Shown here: positions 7,986 through 13,397 of the stretch, piece by piece | Layout of the letters: each line of letters begins with the position of its first letter | Position numbering within the stretch: the first letter of the stretch is position 1 | Source of the DNA: Elusimicrobiota bacterium | GTDB lineage: Bacteria; Elusimicrobiota; Elusimicrobia; Elusimicrobiales; Elusimicrobiaceae | Length of the DNA: 13,976 bases | Assembly (NCBI GenBank): GCA_031271365.1 | Contig: JAISVV010000043.1 | Location: 1 to 13,976, forward strand | Direction: 5' to 3' | Position numbers and translations under genes: made by a program | The notes under the pieces: generated by a model | Database searches by the model: none | Told to the model about the DNA's origin: nothing | What the model saw: the letters and a program-made list of their open reading frames with translations, nothing else

Positions 7986-8150
7986 ATGAAACGAGCCCTG
8001 GCGTTGATAACCTCTAAACGCGGCCAGCAGACGGTTGAGTTTGTTATGATGCTCGGGCTTATAGTGTCGGTGATTTTGGCGGCTACAATCAGCTTTCACA
8101 AGGAAATCGCCGGCGGTTTTTTTACCATCATCGGCGGTATATTGGGATAA
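7986..8150 (+). CDS. Flp-type prepilin, 54 aa
   Basis: This short gene starts 4 nt after the regulator stop, with AGG at 7976-7978 upstream. It encodes 54 residues: a basic leader (MKRALALITSKRG), then QQTVEFVMMLGLIVSVILAA, and a short C-terminus ending in FTIIGGILG. The pattern Lys-Arg-Gly followed by four residues and Glu at mature position 5, then Phe at position 6, is the class III (Flp/TadE) prepilin peptidase site with the usual Glu-aromatic pair. Cleavage after Gly13 would leave a mature protein of 41 residues, near the small end for Flp pilins. It is probably the structural pilin or a minor pilin of the Tad pilus, processed by a TadV-type peptidase encoded elsewhere. The motif is seen directly; whether it is the major subunit is not known. 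Confidence 0.8.
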   Translation: MKRALALITSKRGQQTVEFVMMLGLIVSVILAATISFHKEIAGGFFTIIGGILG

Positions 8151-8155
8151 ATTTT

Positions 8156-9256
8156 ATGCTTAAAGTTTTTAATCCCGTGTTAAACAAAAGGGCGCAAATC
8201 CTGATGCCCGCGCTGCTGCTTATACCGACATTTTTGCTGGTGATATATTTATTGTTTGAAACCGCCAAACTTTCGCGCGAAAAAATACGCCATCAGTTTG
8301 CCTTAGATACCGCCGCCTTTGTGGAGCTTACCTCCGCCTCTAACTTTTTAAACGCTACGGCTTATACAAACGGCGCTTTCCCTTTTAGGTTGTTTAGGGA
8401 GAATTTTGAGGTGGAAAATAAAATTTACGAGGTAGATGAAACTGTAGAGCCGGAAGAGGGCGAACAGCCGAACAGAGAAAAAGTCAGCATCTTTGACGTC
8501 TACTACAGCGCCGGCGCTTTCCCCGGCATGTCGGACCCGATGTCAAGCCCGCGCGAAGAAGATGTTGAATGGCAGCTGCGCTACTACGGCAACAGCCGCC
8601 CCGGCTGGAATCAGGAAGAGCCCGAAATCAGGGAGGACCAAACGTACGATTTAATGTCGGCCGAGCTGGCAAAAACCCATATGGTGGGCCCGCAGCTTGA
8701 TAGTGAAGCTTTGCAGCTTTATATTTTTATGTATTTCCTTTTGCATCAAATTTACGAGAACCAAAAAGCCGTCTATCTGCGCATTGTATCCGACGGGGAG
8801 TTTTTTAGAAAAGGCTACTATCTGAACGTGGGCAATTGCTCCATGAGCGAATGCGGGCGCGAGGGCGCTTTAGAGTTTCAAAAATACGTTATGCAGACAA
8901 CGCCGGTTTTTATACGCAAAATAGGGTTGCCTTTCAAACACTATAGCGAAGAGGGCTCTTTATCCTATCGTGAAGTAACCAGAGTAGACTTAGACCTTGA
9001 GGAAGAAGACGTTTTAGACGGCCGGTTGTTTCAGTTTGCGTTCCTTACCAGGGAAACGCGCGATAAACTGCGCGAGCTTTACACCGGCATAGACATTAAC
9101 CAGCAGTTTAAGGCGCCGTCAAACTATTTTAATATCAACCTGGCGCGTTTTAACCCGCACACGCACGTGCGCGTGGCGTTGCAGTGCACCAAAGAAGCAA
9201 ATAACTGCGTGTGGCCCAACCCCACGCCAAAGTATCAGGTAAGGATATTTCCGTGA
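8156..9256 (+). CDS. TadG-like membrane-anchored pilus-associated protein
   Basis: This 366-aa protein starts 5 nt after the prepilin stop. The N-terminus has a basic patch (NPVLNKRAQ), one membrane helix at about 15-35 (ILMPALLLIPTFLLVIYLLF), then an amphipathic stretch (ETAKLSREKIRHQFALDTAA) and a long extracytoplasmic domain. That layout matches TadE/TadG-like minor pilins and Tad-associated anchors. The canonical Gly before the cleavage site and Glu5 are missing (Lys-Arg-Ala-Gln-Ile-Leu-Met), so prepilin cleavage may not occur. Four cysteines sit in two close pairs: Cys228/Cys233 and Cys344/Cys351, likely disulfides. A very acidic stretch (VDETVEPEEGEQ) is near residue 100. The last 4 nt overlap the GTG start of the next gene. 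The TadG label is by architecture and position, not strong sequence identity. Confidence 0.65.
   Translation: MLKVFNPVLNKRAQILMPALLLIPTFLLVIYLLFETAKLSREKIRHQFALDTAAFVELTSASNFLNATAYTNGAFPFRLFRENFEVENKIYEVDETVEPEEGEQPNREKVSIFDVYYSAGAFPGMSDPMSSPREEDVEWQLRYYGNSRPGWNQEEPEIREDQTYDLMSAELAKTHMVGPQLDSEALQLYIFMYFLLHQIYENQKAVYLRIVSDGEFFRKGYYLNVGNCSMSECGREGALEFQKYVMQTTPVFIRKIGLPFKHYSEEGSLSYREVTRVDLDLEEEDVLDGRLFQFAFLTRETRDKLRELYTGIDINQQFKAPSNYFNINLARFNPHTHVRVALQCTKEANNCVWPNPTPKYQVRIFP
9241..9245 (+). promoter_or_regulatory. Ribosome binding site for the TadE-like GTG start
   Basis: AAGGA lies 7 nt before GTG 9253, inside the end of the upstream gene. It supports the GTG start over ATG 9211. Confidence 0.65.
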
Positions 9257-9816
9257 ACGTATTTTTTAGACTGCCGCGCGGCAAAAAAGGCCAAGCCACC
9301 ACGGAGGTGGTTTTGCTGTTTCCGATATTTTTTATACTCACTTTGTTTATAGTTAAAATTTACGGGCTTTTGGTGCTTGTGCAAAAGGCGGAGATTGCCT
9401 CCTTCTACGCCGCAAGGCGCTGGCAGCTGGAAAGCCACCGCGCGCTGCAATATTCGCAGGGGTGGGATAAAAACTTTTTACAAAAAGATATCGCCCAGCG
9501 CGTGGAGGAATACATAGGCTTTAGAAACGCTTCCCAGCGCAAATTTTTGGCCCTGCGCCGCGTTAACCTGGATATAGAGCGCACCAACGTCTGGAACGTA
9601 GTTAAACTTACCATTAACACCTACCCGCCCAGGATACCTTTTATATGTAAGTATGATAAACGCATTGTGTGCAAATACCCTTACGGCATGGCGTGTATGC
9701 GCGGGTATAATTTTTTATGCGAGTCCGGCGGCACGATAGAAGTTACCAAAAACGTAATAAACCGCGACAGGCCCGTAGGCTTTATACTGCCAAACTCCGC
9801 GATGAAGGGGCTGTAA
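9253..9816 (+). CDS. TadE-like pseudopilin (GTG start)
   Basis: This 187-aa protein is read from GTG 9253, which overlaps the previous stop (GTGA) and has AAGGA at 9241-9245, 7 nt upstream. An in-frame ATG at 9211 would add 14 non-leader-like residues inside the upstream gene. The N-terminus MNVFFRLPRGKKG is followed by QATTEVVLLFPIFFILTLFI: cleavage after Gly13 gives Glu at mature position 5, the prepilin peptidase hallmark shared with TadE. After the helix comes a domain with four cysteines (132, 140, 148, 156) within 25 residues, suggesting two disulfides. TadE and TadF are minor pseudopilins needed for Tad pilus assembly. This is the last gene of the relay-pilus operon; no clear intrinsic terminator follows. 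Confidence 0.8.
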   Translation: MNVFFRLPRGKKGQATTEVVLLFPIFFILTLFIVKIYGLLVLVQKAEIASFYAARRWQLESHRALQYSQGWDKNFLQKDIAQRVEEYIGFRNASQRKFLALRRVNLDIERTNVWNVVKLTINTYPPRIPFICKYDKRIVCKYPYGMACMRGYNFLCESGGTIEVTKNVINRDRPVGFILPNSAMKGL

Positions 9817-9831
9817 GACGGATACCGCGCC

Positions 9832-9850
9832 ATATCGGGTTATATCGGGT
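9832..9850. repeat. Two 9-bp direct repeats at 10-bp spacing upstream of the promoter
   Basis: ATATCGGGT occurs at 9832-9840 and again at 9842-9850, one helical turn apart. The second copy runs into an inverted repeat GGGTC (9847-9851)/GACCC (9857-9861). Relative to the predicted transcription start near 9904 the copies are centred at about -68 and -58, a usual place for an activator. Candidate binding site, possibly for the response regulator encoded upstream; that link is inference. Confidence 0.5.
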
Positions 9851-9868
9851 CACGGGGACCCATGCCCC

Positions 9869-9897
9869 TTGACAAAACGCCGCGGGGGTTGTATACT
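9869..9897 (+). promoter_or_regulatory. Near-consensus sigma70 promoter
   Basis: TTGACA (9869-9874) is a perfect -35 box. After a 17-bp spacer comes TATACT (9892-9897), five of six matches to the -10 box. Transcription should start near A9904, giving a leader of about 146 nt before the first gene of the low-complexity cluster. Confidence 0.85.
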
Positions 9898-9904
9898 TAT
9901 GCTA

Positions 9905-9994
9905 GGCGCACTCTAAGCGCCACAATCGCAGCTCCATGTATGAGCGCGGCCGGTAGTAATGGCCGACGGGTCAGCAGGGGCCAAAGTTTTTTTT
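9905..9994 (+). promoter_or_regulatory. Structured 5' leader with attenuator-like alternative pairing
   Basis: Right at the predicted transcript start is hairpin H1, GGCGC (9905-9909)/GCGCC (9917-9921). H2 pairs CGCaGCTC (9927-9934) with GAGCGCG (9942-9948), 7 bp with one bulge. The GGCC at 9961-9964 can pair with GGCC at 9948-9951 (H3), or, with T9960, with GGCCA at 9979-9983 (H4). H4 is followed after AAG by eight T (9987-9994), so H3 and H4 are mutually exclusive and H4 looks terminator-like. H4 is weak (5 bp, 14-nt loop). I do not recognise a known riboswitch class in it. Confidence 0.5.
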
Positions 9995-10003
9995 ATGCCG
10001 GTG

Positions 10004-10013
10004 TTTGCGCAAA
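10004..10013. promoter_or_regulatory. Palindrome TTTGCGCAAA in the leader
   Basis: A perfect 10-bp palindrome between the T run and the first start codon. It could be a small operator; a 10-bp palindrome can also arise by chance. Confidence 0.25.
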
Positions 10014-10050
10014 ATAGTTTTAGGACGTAATTTAAAAGAGGGTTAAATTT

Positions 10051-11097
10051 ATGGCGCTTATAGTTAAAAGTTCAAAATCGGCGGCTAACGCAAGCAAGCA
10101 GGCCTATACCTGGGGGGCTTGTATACTGGTTGCCGTTTTGTTAATAACAACGGCAATCCCCATGCTTGCCGGCGGCAAAAAAAACAACCGGGATAAATAC
10201 AGGGAAACTTTCTACGACCTTGCCGCCATGCCTTTTGACAGCGACGCCGGCGAAGCGCAGCTTTTAGCCTCGGCCCAATATCAGGATATAGCAAAGACGG
10301 ATTTAATAAATACGCTTTTTTCCAAAAAAGACAAAGAAGAACGCCAGGCGCAGGACGCCGAATTGGGCCCCATGGCCCCGCCCGACGAAGAATATAAAGC
10401 CGTCGCAGACGAAAAGGCCCGCGCCGCCGCAGCGGCAAGGCAAAGGGCGGCATTATCCGCAAGGCCGGCCGGGCGCGCCGCGGCGCCTGCGGCAAGGCCT
10501 ACTACGCCGGGCAATTTGCGCTCGGGCAGCACCATCAGCGGCGGCGGCGGCACAAGTTTATCAGGCAGCATTTGGCGCGGCGACGACAAGCCCAACCCCA
10601 AAGCCGGCAGCGGGCAGGTTAGCGCGGCGCAGATAGCGGCGCGGCTTAAAGACGGCGGGCGCGCCACCGGCTTTGCCGACGCTTACGCCCAAACCATGGC
10701 CGCGGGCCGGGCTAAAGATTTAGAGGGCGCCGCCGGCGGCGCGGTGGACGCTTTCCAAGGCGGCAAGGACGGCAAGGAAGCCGCCCCGCTTGAAACCGCG
10801 CTGAAAGGCGACGCCTTGGCCCTTGGCGAAGAAGGCCTGGGGGAAGAAGGCGTAGCCGGTCTGGACGACCTTTCCAAAGCCGCAGACAGTTTGGCTGATA
10901 AGGCTGATGATAAGGTGAATGATACAAATAGGGACATAGATAATAAGGTGGATCAATGGAATATTTGGCGTTATATATTGGAGAAAGGCGTTGATATGCT
11001 TATGGGTGCTGCCGGTAAATTAATAACCGGTGACGCAGGATGGTTTAATAAAGAAAGTGATAGTAGCGGTGGTAGCGGCGGCGGTTCTGGAGGTTAA
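10051..11097 (+). CDS. Unrecognised membrane-anchored low-complexity protein (cluster gene 1)
   Basis: I do not recognise a family for this 348-aa protein. GAGGG lies 8 nt before the ATG. Layout: a short basic start, one membrane helix at about 18-40 (CILVAVLLITTAIPMLAGG), then GGKKNNRDKY, a partly ordered stretch (50-100: RETFYDLAAM, then IAKTDLINTLFSKK), and an Ala/Arg/Pro-rich region (120-155). A Gly/Ser-rich region (157-190) and an Ala/Gly/Asp/Leu region (190-270) follow, and then a charged stretch (272-300) likely to form a coiled coil. A possible amphipathic helix at 303-325 contains IWRYILEKGVDMLM, and the Gly/Ser tail ends the protein. A type II orientation with most of it outside the cytoplasm is likely. 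From about nt 10888 to the end codon choice changes (GAT and AAT replace GAC and AAC, GC falls), hinting at a different origin of the last 70 residues. It is first behind the strong promoter. Confidence 0.75.
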   Translation: MALIVKSSKSAANASKQAYTWGACILVAVLLITTAIPMLAGGKKNNRDKYRETFYDLAAMPFDSDAGEAQLLASAQYQDIAKTDLINTLFSKKDKEERQAQDAELGPMAPPDEEYKAVADEKARAAAAARQRAALSARPAGRAAAPAARPTTPGNLRSGSTISGGGGTSLSGSIWRGDDKPNPKAGSGQVSAAQIAARLKDGGRATGFADAYAQTMAAGRAKDLEGAAGGAVDAFQGGKDGKEAAPLETALKGDALALGEEGLGEEGVAGLDDLSKAADSLADKADDKVNDTNRDIDNKVDQWNIWRYILEKGVDMLMGAAGKLITGDAGWFNKESDSSGGSGGGSGG

Positions 11098-11120
11098 GAC
11101 TAAATTTGAAAATTTAAGTC
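11098..11120 (+). other. Intercistronic hairpin without T tract
   Basis: GACT plus AAATT pairs with AATTT plus AGTC around a TGAA loop, 9 bp with one bulged A. It starts right after the stop codon of cluster gene 1. No T run follows, so it is more likely an mRNA stability or processing element than a terminator. It is AT-rich and could be chance. Confidence 0.3.
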
Positions 11121-11143
11121 CCATTCAGTAAAAGGAGTTAGTT

Positions 11144-12694
11144 ATGAAAACAATACTTAATAAAATCGGCGCAATATCCAAGCCTGCCATTGTCGGCACT
11201 GCTTTGGGTTTGGCCACAATTGTCGTAGGTCTCGGTGTTTTAACCACTTTCACGGGCGGCAAAGGCGGCCCCAAAGGGTTTAGCGGCGCGGCGTTGGAAC
11301 AATACTCCGGCCAGCAGGGCGGGGCGGGCGTTTCCGCGCGCGACCTTGAGGCCAGGTTAGCCCTTGCCGAACAAGTCCGCCGCGGCGACGGCGGTATGGA
11401 TTCCGTTGCCAGCCTGCAGGCGGCTGCCGCAAGGGACAGAGACGCTTTAGCCTACGGCGGCTCTAACGGCGGGCGCGGCGCGGCGCAGGGCGTCGGCAGC
11501 GTTGCTGGTGCGGGGCATGAAGGCTCTTTGGATGGTATGTATGCCAGCGGGCAAGGGGTAGACGCTATCGCCGCGGGCGAAAGTTACGGCGGTGCGGGGG
11601 CGGCGGGCGCATACGCGCAAGGCGCTGCGGAGGAGCAAGGGGTCGAAGCGGTTGGTTTAGGGCAGGGTGTTATGTCCGCCGCGGCGAATGCGGGCGGCTC
11701 CGGCAATGCGCTTAGAACTTCCCAAACAATGAGCGGCAGCCAGGTAAGAAGCGGCGGCCTTGGCAGCGGCAGCACGGCTGCGGGCGGCAGCTTATATTCC
11801 GCGGGTTCTTCTAACGAGCGCGGCTCCGGCGCGGGCGTGGCTGTGCCGCAGGCCGGCGCGGCCGCTTTAAACGCGGGCGATGTAAACGCCTTTAGGGGCG
11901 GGCGCGCGGGCGCTATGGGCGGTTTTGGGGTAAGGGCTTCGGGCGACGGCAGCGGCGGCTCGGGCCAGGCGTATTCTTCCGGCTCGCTGGGCGATTTGGC
12001 CAGCGCGCACAGATATTCTTCCGGCGGTAAAGGCGCGGTATATGGCGATACTGAAAAGGGCGCGGCTTTGGCCGCCGCCGCCTTTGACGGCAGCCAGGAA
12101 AACCAGGGCATAACCATGAGCGGCGAAGGCACCGTGCAGAAACAAGCTAACCAGGCATTGCAGGATTACAGCGCCAATGATCCAAACGCCGGTAAACTGA
12201 ACGCCAGCATTGGGAAAGTTAATGACCTCGGTAATCAGATATCAGAAGAGCAGGCGTTGGGCAAAGAGTATAGAAAGAAAATTGGCTGGAAAATGGCCGG
12301 CATGGCCGGCACAGCTATTGTGGCTGCCATAGCAGTAGCTGCGCTCATGAAAGCATTTAGATCTGCTCAAGCTGTCCCTTTGGCTGGGCAATACGCCGGG
12401 CTAGGGTTTTTGATTGGGGCTATTGCTGTCGCCGCTGCGGCCATTGTGGGCTTTTTCTTATTCCTGTATGCCGGAGGCGAAGGTATTTTGGATTTGGTAA
12501 AAAAACTAGACGACATGAAGTATAGCGGGGGATCTGGCGGTCTTAAGTCCCTCGCATGGGTACTTTTTGGTTTATCTACCGCCCTAGTGGGGATATCTTT
12601 TATCGTCCCTCAGATAAAACAGGCTCTTGCTGGGATAAAAAAGACGGCTGGCAGTGTAGGAGACGGCTTCTTGAAAATGATAGGCTGGACTTAA
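11144..12694 (+). CDS. Unrecognised Gly/Ala/Ser-rich protein with four membrane helices (cluster gene 2)
   Basis: No family is recognised for this 516-aa protein. AAAGGAG at 11131-11137 lies 6 nt from the ATG. TM1 is at about 14-37 (IVGTALGLATIVVGLGVLTTF) and is followed by GGKGGPKGF, similar to the GGKK step after the helix of cluster gene 1. Residues 40-330 are an extreme Gly/Ala/Ser-rich region with recurring SSG, GGSG, GAAGA and YSSG motifs and no cysteine. A helical, Gln-rich linker (330-378) leads to three helices: about 386-403, 419-443 (GFLIGAIAVAAAAIVGFFLF) and 469-489, ending in an amphipathic stretch and GWT. The bundle resembles small VirB2/TrbC-like or holin-like hydrophobic modules only in size, so no claim is made. 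The low-complexity part may form a flexible surface or periplasmic spacer. Codon use from about 12170 on differs from the Gly-rich part. Confidence 0.75.
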   Translation: MKTILNKIGAISKPAIVGTALGLATIVVGLGVLTTFTGGKGGPKGFSGAALEQYSGQQGGAGVSARDLEARLALAEQVRRGDGGMDSVASLQAAAARDRDALAYGGSNGGRGAAQGVGSVAGAGHEGSLDGMYASGQGVDAIAAGESYGGAGAAGAYAQGAAEEQGVEAVGLGQGVMSAAANAGGSGNALRTSQTMSGSQVRSGGLGSGSTAAGGSLYSAGSSNERGSGAGVAVPQAGAAALNAGDVNAFRGGRAGAMGGFGVRASGDGSGGSGQAYSSGSLGDLASAHRYSSGGKGAVYGDTEKGAALAAAAFDGSQENQGITMSGEGTVQKQANQALQDYSANDPNAGKLNASIGKVNDLGNQISEEQALGKEYRKKIGWKMAGMAGTAIVAAIAVAALMKAFRSAQAVPLAGQYAGLGFLIGAIAVAAAAIVGFFLFLYAGGEGILDLVKKLDDMKYSGGSGGLKSLAWVLFGLSTALVGISFIVPQIKQALAGIKKTAGSVGDGFLKMIGWT

Positions 12695-12703
12695 AGGATA
12701 TTT

Positions 12704-13378
12704 ATGTACAATAACGACGGCCGTGACACATTTAACGAAAACCTTCCCCGGCAACAATCTGTTGCCGGGGGCAGGGTTGCAAAATATTTTGATATCGTTT
12801 GGGTAGGCGTTTTTGGCACCTATATTTTAATCAGTCTCATCATGATGTTGTTCGTTAAAGCCCATTCTGATAGTCTTGCCAAAGCTGCGGAGGTGCAAAA
12901 TGCGCTGTTTTTAGAAGAGTATACCCGCACAGTCATGGCAGAGGATACGCGCGCCCGCGCCACCACGCATCAGTTTACGCAGGAAAGCCGTATGGCGGGC
13001 ACGGATTACTTAAGGCAGGCCGCCGCAGGCGAGACGCAATTGCAACTTGGCGCCGCCCAGCCCGCGCAGGAGCAGCAACCGCAGGGGCAGCAGCTTGATT
13101 ACGCCGCCCAGGTAGAGGCCTACCGCAAGCAGGTTGCCGCGCAAGAAGCCGCGGACCGCGCCAAGCGGGAGCAAGCCCGCAAGCAAGAGGAGCAGCGCAA
13201 AGCCCAGCAACGCGCCGCGCAACAGCAGCAACAGGCGCAGCAGCAATCAAGGCCGCAGTTGCAGACTTCGAGCGGCGGCAGGCCGCAAAGCGCGGGTTTT
13301 AAGCCAAAGGACGTTGGCGTCGGCGCGCAGCCCGGCGGGCAAAACCGGCTGGAAACAAGAAAGGTTTTAAACAACTAA
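12704..13378 (+). CDS. Unrecognised membrane-anchored Gln/Ala-rich coiled-coil protein (cluster gene 3)
   Basis: No family is recognised for this 224-aa protein. AAGGA lies 5 nt before the ATG, and the gene starts 9 nt after gene 2. A 30-residue cytoplasmic-type start (MYNNDGRDTFNENLPRQQSV) precedes TM at about 31-51 (IVWVGVFGTYILISLIMMLF). A helical region follows (53-110), then a Gln-rich stretch (112-130), a highly charged and Gln-rich likely coiled coil (133-182: AYRKQVAAQEAADRAKREQA, then a Gln run), and a disordered tail with GGRPQSAGF and NRLETRKVLNN. The basic ending is unlike the Gly/Ser tails nearby. Single-helix anchor with extended coiled coil recalls TolA- or TonB-like spanning proteins in general plan only. 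The coding region contains a perfect hairpin at codons 15-23 (separate entry). Confidence 0.75.
   Translation: MYNNDGRDTFNENLPRQQSVAGGRVAKYFDIVWVGVFGTYILISLIMMLFVKAHSDSLAKAAEVQNALFLEEYTRTVMAEDTRARATTHQFTQESRMAGTDYLRQAAAGETQLQLGAAQPAQEQQPQGQQLDYAAQVEAYRKQVAAQEAADRAKREQARKQEEQRKAQQRAAQQQQQAQQQSRPQLQTSSGGRPQSAGFKPKDVGVGAQPGGQNRLETRKVLNN
12746..12770 (+). repeat. Perfect 11-bp inverted repeat inside the coding sequence
   Basis: CCCCGGCAACA (12746-12756) and TGTTGCCGGGG (12760-12770) are perfectly complementary around a 3-nt loop ATC. The RNA stem would be very stable and begins 42 nt after the start codon of cluster gene 3. No T run follows, so it is not a simple terminator. It could slow ribosomes, mark an mRNA cleavage or stability point, or be a DNA-binding or mobile-repeat remnant. 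Confidence 0.85.
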
Positions 13379-13397
13379 TTTTAACAGAGGCCAGATT

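Noticed and set aside
9211..9252. ATG 9211 as start of the TadE-like gene
   Set aside because: It extends into the upstream gene and adds residues that do not fit a prepilin leader; GTG 9253 has AAGGA at 7 nt and gives a 13-residue leader.
9905..9994. Known riboswitch classes (cyclic di-GMP, cobalamin, SAM, TPP, FMN, ZTP, fluoride)
   Set aside because: None of their conserved core sequences could be recognised in the leader.
9936..10030. Tiny leader-peptide frames (MYERGR at 9936 and MPVFAQNSFRT at 9995)
   Set aside because: Neither has a ribosome binding site or a run of regulatory codons; short frames like these occur by chance.
10281..10937. Long minus-strand open frames opposite the low-complexity cluster
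   Set aside because: They are Ala/Pro/Arg/Leu-rich mirror products of GC-rich repeats, lack ribosome binding sites and match no family.
11584..12132. 182-codon minus-strand open frame opposite cluster gene 2
   Set aside because: Its Pro/Ala-rich translation is what the complement of GGC/GCC codons gives; the plus strand has a proper ribosome binding site, start and membrane helix.
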